A stretch of 64,000 nt of DNA from Lobosporangium transversale (lineage: Eukaryota > Mortierellomycota > Mortierellomycetes > Mortierellales > Mortierellaceae). Below, piece by piece: positions 1 through 9,897 of the stretch (positions are counted from its first letter, which is position 1; the number at the start of each line of letters is the position of its first letter). The DNA is taken from NCBI RefSeq assembly GCF_002105155.1, contig NW_019028992.1:579001-643000 (forward strand). Direction: 5' to 3'. The notes beneath the pieces are model-generated. The model made no database searches, was not told where the DNA came from, and saw only the letters and a list, made by a program, of their open reading frames with translations. The translations under genes were made by a program, and so were the position numbers.

Positions 1-420
1 ATAACGGCTGCCACCAGCGAACTGGGCCTCTGACTCAGCAGCTTCTTGCTCAATGTTCATAACGGGGCGGTAACGGCTACCACCAGCGAACTGGGCCTCC
101 TGCTCGATGTTCATCACAGGACGATAACGACTACCGCCTGCAAATTGTGCCTCGGGTTCGGAAGCGTCCTGCTCAATGTTCATGACTGGGCGATAGCGAC
201 TACCACCAGCGAACTGGGCCTCAGGCTCAACATTCATCACGGGACGGTAGCGGCTGCCACCAGTGAACTGGGCTTCTGGCTGGGCCGCTTCCTGCTCGAT
301 ATTCATCACAGGACGGTAGCGGGTACCTCCTGCAAACTGTGCCTCATGTTGGATTGGGAGTGCCTGAACTGTGGCAATGGAAGCTGCAATAGAGAAAAGG
401 AGTGTGGTCTGGAACTTCAT
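1..420 (-). CDS. Secreted tandem-repeat protein, QF-type array (3' end cut by window edge)
   Basis: The frame opens at the ATG ending at 420 and runs off the left edge without a stop. Residues 1-20 (MKFQTTLLFSIAASIATVQA) form a clear signal peptide. LPIQH follows, then imperfect units of the form EAQFAGGSRYRPVMNIEQ, six of them visible, joined either directly or through short EAAxP/DASEP spacers so that unit length alternates between about 18 and 23 residues. There are no cysteines and no KR or RR sites inside the array; the Glu-Ala pairs recall the dipeptidyl-aminopeptidase spacers of yeast alpha-factor. A paralogue lies divergently at 4233-4769 with the same signal peptide. Every visible unit here has Phe where that copy has Tyr. 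I do not recognise the family. It could be a wall-bound repeat protein or a precursor of repeated peptides; which one is inference. Confidence 0.85.
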   Translation of the reverse strand, partial: MKFQTTLLFSIAASIATVQALPIQHEAQFAGGTRYRPVMNIEQEAAQPEAQFTGGSRYRPVMNVEPEAQFAGGSRYRPVMNIEQDASEPEAQFAGGSRYRPVMNIEQEAQFAGGSRYRPVMNIEQEAAESEAQFAGGSRY

Positions 421-601
421 GGTTGATTATGTGTACGATATTAAAAGAGAAGGGTATTTGTGTGTGGGTGTGAGGTTGAGAGATTAAAAGTTGGAGAGAG
501 TGAGGATGGTGCAAGTAAGCTAGCGTGCTGTTATTTGCTTGAATGGATGGAGTAAGGACTAGTTGAATGAAGAACTAGATGAAAGTAGGGATGGCCACCG
601 G

Positions 602-608
602 TTTTATA
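602..608 (-). promoter_or_regulatory. TATA box of the QF-type repeat gene
   Basis: On the minus strand this reads TATAAAA, about 185 bp upstream of the ATG at 420. The paralogue at 4233 has TATAAATA at a similar distance, which supports the reading. Confidence 0.55.
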
Positions 609-689
609 TGTGTCCCTAGACGAAGAGGAATGAACCCTTCATGCTCATTGACGGCTTTCTAGGCACCATGTACAACCATGGATGCTTGC

Positions 690-1146
690 TTCCATGCATG
701 GTTACACGTTGTTGTGCAACAAGCCTTGTTCTCGACTCAAGGAGCAGCCATAATTGCATTTTGCAATCGGCAACGGCCCAGCTGAGCGGTTGACGGAGGA
801 TTAACGGGAATTCCCAGCAGAGACATATTGCTTATACTGATGAATAAGGGGGGAGGAGCAAAGGAAGAAAGAAGAGGTCGTGCGCAGGTCTGTTCGCTCT
901 CAAAGTCTGTTCGACCAATCGCCTGTATGGCGGGGTGCAGGAAACCTTGCTGAAGTAACCTAATAAACATTCCAGTAAAACCAAGAAATGAGCACAGACA
1001 GCAAGGTCGTCTCACTAAAACAGCCGTGGCATAAGAAAACAAGTTATTATTGTCTTGAAAAACAACCCCAGGCACAAGGCCTAACCTCTTATATTTATTG
1101 CCCCGCATGGCAATCGACTGGCAGTCTATTTGTGTCTCGCATGGAT
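690..1146. repeat. Left arm of a large inverted repeat
   Basis: This arm is the reverse complement of 3503-3960. From the outer edge (TTCCATGCATGG at 690) to about 1090 the arms appear virtually identical; the inner 50-60 bp are clearly diverged. Outside 690 the flanks are only loosely similar. The matching frames of both arms translate to the same stretch of more than 100 residues, but that only reflects nucleotide identity; no start, intron pattern or known domain supports a gene. Confidence 0.9.
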
Positions 1147-3502
1147 GCACACCGGTTTCTGAATGTGCATGGAAATGGCTGTATTTTTTGCTGAAAGACC
1201 GTTAGTGATGCCAGATGTGGGTATATGGAGACCACGCCTTGAGGTCTAGCCTTTCTTCGAACAGCTCATCCGGAATTATAAAGCACTCTTTTGTGTTCTG
1301 TACCATATTACTGGTTTGGACAAGTTTCCTAGTTTGCGACTCTTACTGACCGTTGGCAGATAGCATATTTGATCTTTCAAATGCTATTTATATTCTTCAA
1401 GCTTTGAGACAACAGTTTATTAAACCAAAGCGGTCAGATAATCAGTCAACATTCCCCTAAGGTTTTTGTCACATTTGCCATCTAAAGCATCGTGTAACTA
1501 TTGTGCAAAAAACCAGTTCATGCTGTAGTAGTATGTGAGCTATCGCAGACTGGAGGATGGGGAGGTTAGGGATGCCGAGACATTATGCTTGCTGCAAGAC
1601 CACAATTTGCAATAGGCATAGACATGGCTATCATGCGCCAGTATATGCTATCTCTTATTATTATAACAGACTTTTCGCGAAATCTAGGATTCTACTGAGT
1701 GTATAATTTAAAAACGCATAATTGCGCATGTATAATATGTATAATATGTATATATATGTATACTTAGCAATTACTAAAGATATAGAGAAGAGGTTTTTTC
1801 AATGATATACATGCCTGCTTGCCATAAATCTACGTATGTGATTGACAAAGATAATGAAATGAAGTATCCTCCATGCATAAAATGAAGCCATTCGCAAGAG
1901 AAAGTGTTACAAGAGAAAGAAGAAGAGGAAAAAAAGAGCATCTGGCTCTGGATATTAACCATAGAAATCAGAACATGTAGTTCGTGCAACAAGTGCTGCA
2001 AGATGACTCTGTACTGTTTTACATGCACCTTTTTCTAGTGGTACGTAACACTGTAATGTAGTCATAAATGTAAAACAAGAACTTCTGCTGACATGGTCGA
2101 TATTTAGTCTTAATTATTTTACAGCATTGAATGTAATGTGTTACAATCTTAGCGTGCATGCATGCATGTTTAGGGTCATAATTGAATACGTACCATAATA
2201 TTGTATACACATTGATTGCTGTATCCTTTTTCTGAACTTCTCCACACCGTAGAATAATAATATGCGCCCCGCATCTCTTTTTCCTCTTTTCTGGGCCATG
2301 TTTCGATGCAGATCAATGCAGATTGTAGGTTACAAAGTTGCTATCAGGTCTGCTGTGTTGTTTGGGCCATGTAATGTCATATAAAATAAATGACCACCTC
2401 TATCTTTCTTGGCTGTTGCTGGCTTGCTGACTTGGGAATAAGTGAAATGAATCAGACAAAAAGAACTAATGCGTAAAGTGCTTGGAAGACTCTATAATTG
2501 AGATTGATGCATTCATATTGCGGATACTAACATATTACCTCACTATCATACCATCTATATACCGACGCCTGTACTATAATCACAGCTAGAGAGCTGTAGA
2601 GAGAAAGAGAGAGAGAGACGCGAAACATCCTAGGGTGGAAATGCAAAATAGACATAGTAACACAGTACTCAAACCTAGAGAGAGGGGTCACAACAAGGTT
2701 CTTTCCTCAACAAAGGGCTCGGGAGCGATACTAGCTAAGAGCAATAACAAGAAGTAAGAGTATGTGTGTAACCTATATTCAGAGGGATGCCATGTGTCGG
2801 CCTTTTTCGCAATAGGACCCCAATAGGATTAAGCAATTGGGCAACAGGAAACAGAAGGCGCGGACGAATGACGATTGGCAATTAGCAATTAGCTCGGTAG
2901 AGAGTTCGGCAACATACCAAAGTAGCAATGTCTGGAAGAAATCTAGAAGCGATAACGCTATTTTGTACCTTTTCTTACTAAAGTTGGTGGGATTGGTGGA
3001 AGGAATGTCTATGGGGGATGTCTCAAGTACAAGATCGGTGATGAGAGTCAATCGATTCAGCCTGTGCTACATATGCTACAGCCAGTCAACAGTCGAGCTG
3101 TAAGCAAAAATCCGTAACCTTCTTTCTACTTTACTTGTTCACCCTCAATTCTTGACTCTTTGCAGACTTGTCGCCGCCTTGACCTTCTAACCGTTGACAT
3201 GGTCCAGAGAGGAAGCAGCACGGATTTTTTTCTTCCTTTCTATAAGAGAGAGAGAGAAACAGTGAGCAACACAAACAAAGGTCAGACACCGCACCGGCGT
3301 AAATTTCTTTTTCTCTTTTTCTATCTAGAATTCAAAGAAGGTGATATAAGGCCATGGTCTGTCATTTCCTCATTGCGCCCATATCTGCAACAACTAATGC
3401 AAGAAGAGAACAGATGGATAGTCTGTCACCAGCACTTAACCATTTGGTTGTTTAGTCATTTAATCATCTAGTCATCTAGTTATTTAGAAACATCGATGAG
3501 CG
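1147..3502. other. Spacer between the inverted repeat arms
   Basis: About 2.36 kb of AT-rich DNA with no supported gene. It contains short microsatellite-like tracts (GCATGCATGCATG near 2155, a GA run near 2600, TA-rich sequence near 1730-1770). Frames over 2779-3471 reach about 100 codons on both strands but show no domain or plausible splicing. No transposase was found, so there is no positive evidence that the arms bound a transposon. Confidence 0.6.
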
Positions 3503-3960
3503 TCCATGCGAGACACACAGGGCTGGTGACAGTAGATCATCAGGCGGAGCAATAAATATAAGAGGTTAGGCCTTGTGCCTGAACTTGTTTTCCAAGACAA
3601 TAATAACTTGTTTTCTTATGCCACGGCTGTTTTAGTGAGACGACCTTGCTGTCTGTGCTCATTTCTTGGTTTTACTGGAATGTTTATTAGGTTACTTCAG
3701 CAAGGTTTCCTGCACCCCGCCATACAGGCGATTGGTCGAACAGACTTTGAGAGCGAACAGACCTGCGCACGACCTCTTCTTTCTTCCTTTGCTCCTCCCC
3801 CCTTATTCATCAGTATAAGCAATATGTCTCTGCTGGGAATTCCCGTTAATCCTCCGTCAACCGCTCAGCTGGGCCGTTGCCGATTGCAAAATGCAATTAT
3901 GGCTGCTCCTTGAGTCGAGAACAAGGCTTGTTGCACAACAACGTGTAACCATGCATGGAA
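3503..3960. repeat. Right arm of the large inverted repeat
   Basis: Reverse complement of 690-1146. The identical part ends outward at ATGCATGGAA (3960), about 270 bp before the ATG of the QY-type repeat gene, mirroring the left side. See the left arm for extent of identity. Confidence 0.9.
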
Positions 3961-4015
3961 ACAGGCGCCCGTGGTGTTACATAGATCGGCGATGAATGAA
4001 AAGGGAGGATTCACA

Positions 4016-4023
4016 TATAAATA
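4016..4023 (+). promoter_or_regulatory. TATA box of the QY-type repeat gene
   Basis: TATAAATA lies about 215 bp before the ATG at 4233, followed by a C/T-rich leader (CTTACTCTTACTCTCACTC and similar) that runs to the start codon. Strong TATA boxes with pyrimidine-rich leaders recur at the small genes of this window. Confidence 0.6.
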
Positions 4024-4232
4024 CAGTGGACATCCTCCACTTCCAACCAGTTCTTCACTCAAACAGTCTTTTCTCCATCCACTCAAGCAAAGAATAGCTA
4101 CATCAGCTTACTTGCATCTTTCCCATTTTCTCAGACTCTTACTCTTACTCTCACTCACTCACTCGCCCACTCACACTTTTACTTCTCTCAACAACTTTTC
4201 TCTCTTTCTCTCTCTCGTACACATAACCAACC

Positions 4233-4769
4233 ATGAAGTTCCAGACCACACTCCTTTTCTCTATTGCAGCTTCCATTGCCACAGTTCAGGCACTCCCAAT
4301 CCAACATGAGGCACAGTATGCAGGTGGAAGTCGTTATCGTCCCGTGATGAACATCGAGCAAGAAGCTGCTGAGCCAGAGGCCCAGTACGCTGGTGGTAGC
4401 CGCTACCGTCCAGTGATGAACATTGAGCAGGAGGCACAGTTCGTCGGTGGCAGCCGTTATCGCCCAGTGATGAACATCGAGCAAGAAGCTGCTGAGCCAG
4501 AGGCCCAGTACGCTGGTGGTAGTCGCTATCGCCCAGTGATGAACATTGAACAAGAGGCTTCTGAGGCTGAGGCTTCTGAGGCTGAGGCCCAGTACGCCGG
4601 TGGCAGTCGTTATCGCCCTGTGATGAACATTGAACAAGAGGCTCAGTACGCTGGTGGTAGCCGCTACCGTCCAGTCATGAACATTGAGCAAGAAGCTTCT
4701 GAGGCTGAGGCACAATATGCGGGTGGCAGCCGCTATCGTCCAGTCATGAACATTGAGGAGGACGCATAA
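4233..4769 (+). CDS. Secreted tandem-repeat protein, QY-type array
   Basis: An intronless 178-residue frame. Residues 1-20 are a signal peptide identical to that of the paralogue at 1-420. The mature protein is seven units of EAQYAGGSRYRPVMNIEQ, alternating with EAAEP or EASEA spacers, and ends EEDA. The third unit is QFVGG; the other six are QYAGG. The core is basic and aromatic (SRYRP) and the linkers are acidic (EQEAAEPEA). There are no cysteines, no dibasic processing sites and no GPI or transmembrane segment at the C-terminus, so the product is probably released or bound non-covalently to the wall. Glu-Ala linkers could be trimmed by a Ste13-like dipeptidyl aminopeptidase. The long antisense frame over the same bases is only a by-product of the repeats. 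Family not recognised. Confidence 0.9.
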   Translation: MKFQTTLLFSIAASIATVQALPIQHEAQYAGGSRYRPVMNIEQEAAEPEAQYAGGSRYRPVMNIEQEAQFVGGSRYRPVMNIEQEAAEPEAQYAGGSRYRPVMNIEQEASEAEASEAEAQYAGGSRYRPVMNIEQEAQYAGGSRYRPVMNIEQEASEAEAQYAGGSRYRPVMNIEEDA

Positions 4770-5464
4770 GCAATCTTCAAGCCTAAGGGCCTTAAGCCGA
4801 ACATGAATATGTTTGTATAGCCACTTTTATCTATCTATCTTTTTTTTCTTTTCTTTTAATTTTCAGTAATATCTTGTTGGTGCAGGCTTCATCACCTATT
4901 GAGGACCCATGGGATCCTATGAGAAGCAGGACCTTCTCGAACTCCCATCTATACCCACAATACCCACAATACCCACAATACTCACAATACCCACAATCCC
5001 GCAATCCCCCAATATCTTCTTGTTTATAATTGCACATAACATGTTATATATAATTATCTATTATTTAATAAAAGAACATTGCGATTAAAAAAAAGCTAAC
5101 AGATATTGATATTGAAAACTCTAAAGAAAACTATTGAAGTATACCAGTAGCATAATAAGTAATGAGAGCGAAAGAATGATGTATTTATTATGACCCAGGA
5201 ATTCTCGTTAAATAAAAGTGGATAAATATCTTAACACCCATATAAATGACTGCTAATCGCAACAAGCATCTGTCATGTTATTGTCTGCAAAGTTATGTAA
5301 ATCATTATAGGTATTATTTAAAAATTTTGATGTATAAGAGTAGAAGGTTGTTGTTACATTTAAGTGTATATAATTGAATGCAGATAGAAGTTATTAGATA
5401 TGTAATTTTTGATAGGCTTGGAAGAGAGCAGGCGCGGGATGTTCTGCTTCTCTCTTTCTCCGTC
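4770..5464. other. 3' region of the repeat gene and intergenic DNA
   Basis: Contains a minisatellite (4950-5008) and an AATAAAA-type polyadenylation signal near 5067, then AT-rich sequence. No gene seen. Confidence 0.5.
4950..5008 (+). repeat. 9-bp minisatellite, ACCCACAAT units
   Basis: About six imperfect copies of ACCCACAAT lie downstream of the QY-type repeat gene, one copy reading ACTCACAAT, then decaying into CCCGCAAT. It probably lies in or just after the 3' UTR. Confidence 0.75.
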
Positions 5465-5650
5465 TTATTGGAGGTAAAAAGCAGAGTTCATGCTGTTGTT
5501 TGCGACCTTCTGCATCGCCTGGTAGATCGTATCATCCTTGGTCTGTACTTGAGTGGAAGGGCGCTCCTCGTGGATGGAGGTACGGGGTGTTTGAGCTGGG
5601 GTTGCGGCAGCTGAGGCAGACTTGTTCTTGTTGGACTTGAAGAGAGGCAT
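5465..5650 (-). CDS. Small lineage-specific protein, MPLFKSNKNK family (copy 1)
   Basis: A 61-residue protein starting at the ATG ending at 5650; upstream in-frame codons have no better start. The first 31 residues (MPLFKSNKNKSAS, then ATPAQTP, then RTSIHEERP) match the paralogue at 7570-7773 almost exactly, while the C-terminal halves differ: here it ends DDTIYQAMQKV, then NNSMNSAFYLQ. There is no signal peptide, membrane segment or cysteine; the N-terminus is basic and Ser/Thr/Pro-rich and the C-terminus is probably a short amphipathic helix. A TATA box lies 121 bp upstream. Function unknown. The conserved N-terminus and strong promoter suggest an abundant cytosolic or membrane-associated protein, which is inference. 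Confidence 0.75.
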   Translation of the reverse strand: MPLFKSNKNKSASAAATPAQTPRTSIHEERPSTQVQTKDDTIYQAMQKVANNSMNSAFYLQ

Positions 5651-5770
5651 AGTTGGCTTGATTGTGTGTGGATGTTTTTGTAGTGATGGAGTTGTAAAGT
5701 ATTTATCTTTTTGTGGCTTTGATTTGCTTACAGATGTGATGAAAAAGAGGAAGAGGGAGTAAAGATGGCT

Positions 5771-5777
5771 TTTTATA
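5771..5777 (-). promoter_or_regulatory. TATA box of MPLFKSNKNK copy 1
   Basis: Reads TATAAAA on the minus strand, 121 bp upstream of the ATG at 5650. Copy 2 has the same motif about 130 bp upstream of its start. Confidence 0.6.
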
Positions 5778-6279
5778 CGAAGTTGACCGTGCCGTTTATG
5801 AATGTTCCCAAGATATTTTTCAGTTCGGAAGGAGAGCATGGGCCTCCATGGTTTTAGCAGGGATTCTATTTTAGTGTTCTTTTCCTTCGCCCAGAAGTGG
5901 AGAATGAAAAAATTAATTGCCTCATTTTCCCATGACATGTCCTGAGAAAAAAGAAGTGTTTCGGTGCCTGAAATTTTATTATTTCATTACTACCGCAGTT
6001 GTTTCGTCAGCCATTACTCATACCATATTTAGCAAATGATTAAGAAATCGGGTTTGGTTTGATTCCTAAAGACTTTATCACAAAGGATGGAAAAGTCGAC
6101 GGTTTTAAAAAAATACCGCTATTCTTAGGAACTTTGCTAGTTGGTGAAGATGCTTTGTTCATCACACTGAATAATTTTTTTTTCCTTCAACAGATCTTGA
6201 CAGTTGGAAAAACTTCTTAATGGGGTAGATATTCAACACATTTCATTGTATATATCTATCGGTATTCCCTTAACATCAA

Positions 6280-6470
6280 CAACCTCTAAAGGACAGGTGT
6301 CCCTGCTGCTGGAGCCCGGCTGGACACTGGGGTTTGTTCATGAGAAACATCCTATCACCCAAACGCGGACAAAGACACAGGTGTGCGCTTGGGGTACAGG
6401 AGACCACATTATCTATTTAGCAATACAAAAAGTTGTCGATAGCATCATGGCGTTTCATTTGCTTTCACTC
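6280..6470 (+). pseudogene. Decayed third copy of the MPLFKSNKNK family
   Basis: Between the two intact paralogues, the plus strand keeps recognisable fragments of the family: a stretch resembling the CCCGGCTCAGACACC part of the coding sequence (here CCCGGCTGGACACTGG), a VHEKHP remnant where the intact proteins have IHEERP, TQTRTKTQ in place of TQVQTKDD, and IYLAIQKVVDSI in place of IYQAMQKVANNS. The fragments are separated by short insertions, the conserved start is missing and no complete reading frame remains. It resembles copy 1 more than copy 2 in its C-terminal half. Confidence 0.6.
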
Positions 6471-6479
6471 AAGAGGAGT

Positions 6480-7433
6480 ATGTATAAAGCATATTCCCCC
6501 CAACCTAGCCTCCAAAATTGATATTTTTATTCTAACTCTATGCCATGTCATAATAAATGTGTTGTATTTAGTTTCTTTTTAAGCGCTCAGGAATATATTA
6601 TACGCTTGATTGGTTGATATCATGCCGGAGTGCCTGATTTAAAATACACTGCTGCCTGACTGGGGGGTCGCGGGATTGAAGCAGCAACAACATAAATCCA
6701 TCCAAGTCTTCCTCCCATTGAGTTGATTTCTTCATGTTGACGGGAATCAAAAGCATCCTACACTTTCTCGGCAAAGACTTTAATGGAGGGCATAAAAAAA
6801 AGAGTGGGGCGATAGAAATCGACTGACTCAGCTTTATCTAGACAATAGTCATTTGTGGTCTTTGGAAGACTTCCCTTTGCGGATTCTGAACTTCAGTCTT
6901 TGGAGTTTCAATTTTTATTTCTAAGATGGAACGCGGGAAAGAATTGTGGAAAATTGGAAAGGACGAATAGGTGACTACATGAACATGGCCCATGCTTTTT
7001 CTAATTAGACTCAGCAACAAGATCGGGCATTAAAATAAGCATGGCCAGAAGGAAATTCTTGACCTATTTTATAAAAAATTGCCTCAGAGATCTATATTTA
7101 TTCAAATACTCGAAGGTTCGAGACAAAATAAACAACTTTTAAAATGCTCCATGCTTTCCATATTTGTCTGTTGCTATGAAGTCAAATAAACATTTCGTCA
7201 CCAAAAAAAAATTCATTCTCCACTCCTCCAGGTGCCAAGCCCGACAGTTACGTGCCGTGTATCTTTATTCACTGTCCTCTGCCGATTTCAGTGTTTGATG
7301 ACTAAATGCGACACACGGACCGGAGATCCATTTGGTCCATGCGCGACGTCAATTCGACATTGACTATTCTGGTACATAGCGATGTATATTACCAAGAATA
7401 GAAAAGAACAACATCCTTCATAAAAAAAAAAGA
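6480..7433. other. Intergenic, no gene seen
   Basis: AT-rich DNA upstream of copy 2. Short frames only, none with a domain, signal peptide or convincing splicing. Confidence 0.5.
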
Positions 7434-7440
7434 TATAAAA
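7434..7440 (+). promoter_or_regulatory. TATA box of MPLFKSNKNK copy 2
   Basis: TATAAAA, 136 bp upstream of the ATG at 7570, followed by a CA-rich leader with a short CAACAGCAACAAC tract. Confidence 0.6.
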
Positions 7441-7569
7441 AGAAGACCTTTCAACCACATCTTTTCTTCATCCAAACATCAATAAAAGCTACATCAACAG
7501 CAACAACAACAACAATCAGCGCTATCAATCAATTATTCGCCTTTTAAGACCTTTAAAAACTACTACACC

Positions 7570-7773
7570 ATGCCTCTCTTCAAGTCCAACAAGAACAAGT
7601 CTGCCTCTGCTGCCACCACCCCGGCTCAGACACCTCGCACATCTATTCACGAAGAGCGTCCTATGACAACCAAGGCCGGTACCAATGCTCACAAGATGAC
7701 TCGCGATCAAGCTCTCGAGGTTATCATGAAGACGTCTATGGGCAATGCCGCTAATACCGCTTTCGCTCAATAA
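7570..7773 (+). CDS. Small lineage-specific protein, MPLFKSNKNK family (copy 2)
   Basis: An intronless 67-residue protein. Residues 1-31 match copy 1 (5465-5650), including MPLFKSNKNKSASAA and TPRTSIHEERP. The rest (DQALEVIMKTSMGNAAN and neighbours) is predicted helical and resembles copy 1 only weakly, through the xxAMQK/xxVIMK and NSMNSAF/ANTAF positions. No signal peptide, cysteine or membrane segment. The gene lies head-to-head with copy 1 about 1.9 kb away, with a dead third copy between. Sequence context before the ATG (CTACACC) and the TATA box support translation. Function unknown. Confidence 0.8.
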   Translation: MPLFKSNKNKSASAATTPAQTPRTSIHEERPMTTKAGTNAHKMTRDQALEVIMKTSMGNAANTAFAQ

Positions 7774-8245
7774 GCGTATAAACATAAATAAGGTGCCTCC
7801 AAGGACCTCCAATTGGCCGTCATCAAGAGACACTCTTCCGTATGTTTCGCAGAAAGAGTTCAAAAGAACCAGCATTACCTTAATATCCATTATATCAAGC
7901 CCATTGCATCCACATTTGTAATATAAGCAAATTAATAAATCAATACCATCTTCCTAAGTGACATGATTTTTTTATATTTGACAAGGGGTCAAAACTTCCT
8001 CGCAGTAACTTTAATCATAAAAAAAAGCCACGTTTTTCAGATTATCTTGCACATGGAAGATGCAGGGTTTCAATGCAACGGTCAAAAGAATCAAACAAAT
8101 TTCTACTATTCCGGTTTCAATTTCTCTTTCTCTTGTGTATAAGCAGCTGCACTTTCAGTAGAATATAGAAGTCCGTCTCTAGGCGTATGCATTCTATGAT
8201 TACTTTCTTTGATAGTCATGTCCTCGTATTGCAAATAGATTTTTG

Positions 8246-8289
<44 letters not shown>
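8246..8289. repeat. T14-A30 homopolymer block
   Basis: About fourteen T followed directly by about thirty A. The junction is self-complementary and could fold as a T/A hairpin. Run lengths in such tracts are unreliable in assemblies. Confidence 0.8.
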
Positions 8290-8291
<2 letters not shown>

Positions 8292-9470
8292 AAAGTATCC
8301 AGTATCTTCATGGTTGAGTAGAATTTCTGATGTTCAAGTCGGCTTTTTTTTTTTTTTTTTTTTTTTTTGTTGTTCTGTCCCTGCAGGTTGAATTTGTTCT
8401 TACAATGAGTTTGTCAGGGGACAAGAAAGAAGGGCAGGGGAACAAGGACAGTGAGTGACATCAGCCAATCAGCATTGAGAATAGAAGAACGTGCTAGACT
8501 CAAAAAACAAAAAAAAAAATAAATGTCACAAACGCCATGCCAGAGAGGGATAGTTGGTAAAGAGTAAAAGAAAATGGGGCCGATAACGAAGGATCAAGGA
8601 AAGCAAGCCGGAGAGTCAAGACAATTATTTTTTACATTCGTTAATCACAACAAGTAGCGATGTTGTTAATCATGTTTCATTTGCGGGGTAAGAATAAGGA
8701 TCCAAAGCTCAAAGACTAGCGACCCTTGTGCAAAGCCCAATGTGCAAAGTATAACAGATCGTAATGGTCGGTCCTCTTGAGGACATTTAAGTCGGAGAAA
8801 ATACGCATGTGGTGGCGCCCTTATGATCGAGGTGACCCCAAAAGAACCGTATGGTTTACTGAACTGCGATTATGCCTTTGCTCTCACAGAAGGCTGAGGT
8901 TTGAGTTAGTAGAGTCTGTGTTTGTTTTTTCTCTCTCTCTTTTTTTTTTTTTTTTTTTTTCTTTTTCTTTTTCTTTTTTGAGTCCTCCTTCCTCCTTCCT
9001 CATCCAAGATACAGCATTTCTGTCAGCCTTGTCTGATCTTCAGTACTGTCAAAGTTCCACCTGATATACATCACCAAAATCCATTTCTCCTTTTCTTCGA
9101 AAGCTTTCTCGATTATATTGATTTTTTTTTCTTTAAGAAAAGGACATCCGCCAAGGTAGAGAAAATGATAAAGTGTTACTGGTGTGAGCTTTAATGGATG
9201 CAAGTCAATCAATTCAACTAGCCAACGAACGAGCGAACAAAACCTAATTATTCAAACCAGGCAGCCAGGCAGCCAAGGGAGGCCTAAGATAAGGAAGACA
9301 CTCAATTTGGAGATAAGATCTTCATAACAACGGATGTGAATAGTCTGGTTTCAACCTCAGTGGATTCCACAAGCAATTTGTTTTTCTTCCATTCATCCTT
9401 TTTTTTTTTTTCTTCTTCTTGGCTTTTCATCTTGCTACATTGTTCAAACCCAACATCAGGACGTCGGGAC

Positions 9471-9506
9471 ATACTCATTCATATACTCATTCATATACTC
9501 ATTCAT
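9471..9506 (+). repeat. Three perfect 12-bp tandem copies (ATACTCATTCAT)
   Basis: Three exact head-to-tail copies in the leader region of the bHLH gene, about 200 bp upstream of its ATG. Confidence 0.85.
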
Positions 9507-9709
9507 ACTCTCTGCGTCTCTCATTCTCTTCGTGTCCGTCAGAGTGATAGTCATCCGATAATTAGTCAAGTAGTCAAGGCAGTTCTCACTCTCGCTCCTG
9601 GTCCATTTCTTCCTACTCTCAGCACTCAGTTTACCCAGGAGTTCTTCTTATTTTATATACTCTTCGAGTTGCCCTTGTCATAACAAGCATCTGGACCCAG
9701 GCCAGATCT

Positions 9710-9838
9710 ATGGCGTTCAACTTTGATGGCAACTTCGCTCTCGAGCAGACCGGGCTTGATATCTCTCTCAATGACTTTACGTTCGATCCATCTCAACAGC
9801 AACAGATTCATCTACATCAACAACAACAACAACAACAA

Positions 9839-9897
<59 letters not shown>

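Larger units (their letters stand above)
7774..9709. other. Intergenic region upstream of the bHLH gene
   Basis: No supported gene. It contains the T14-A30 block at 8246-8289, T-runs near 8345 and 8940, and the leader of the bHLH gene with a 12-bp tandem repeat at 9471-9506. The pyrimidine-rich sequence from 9370 to 9670 is probably the transcribed leader. Confidence 0.5.

Noticed and set aside
46-426. Long frame antisense to the QF repeat gene, and its counterpart at 4188-4715
   Set aside because: These are mirror frames created by the tandem repeats on the true coding strand.
737-1150. Matching long frames in both arms of the inverted repeat (also 3575-3913)
   Set aside because: The shared translation follows from nucleotide identity of the arms; there is no start context, signal, domain or intron evidence.
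690-3960. Interpretation as a DNA transposon with 455-bp terminal repeats
   Set aside because: No transposase between the arms, no target duplication at the borders, and the flanks continue the gene duplication more weakly.
4233-4769. Kexin-processed peptide precursor (KEP) interpretation
   Set aside because: No Lys-Arg or Arg-Arg sites separate the units; only Glu-Ala pairs are present.
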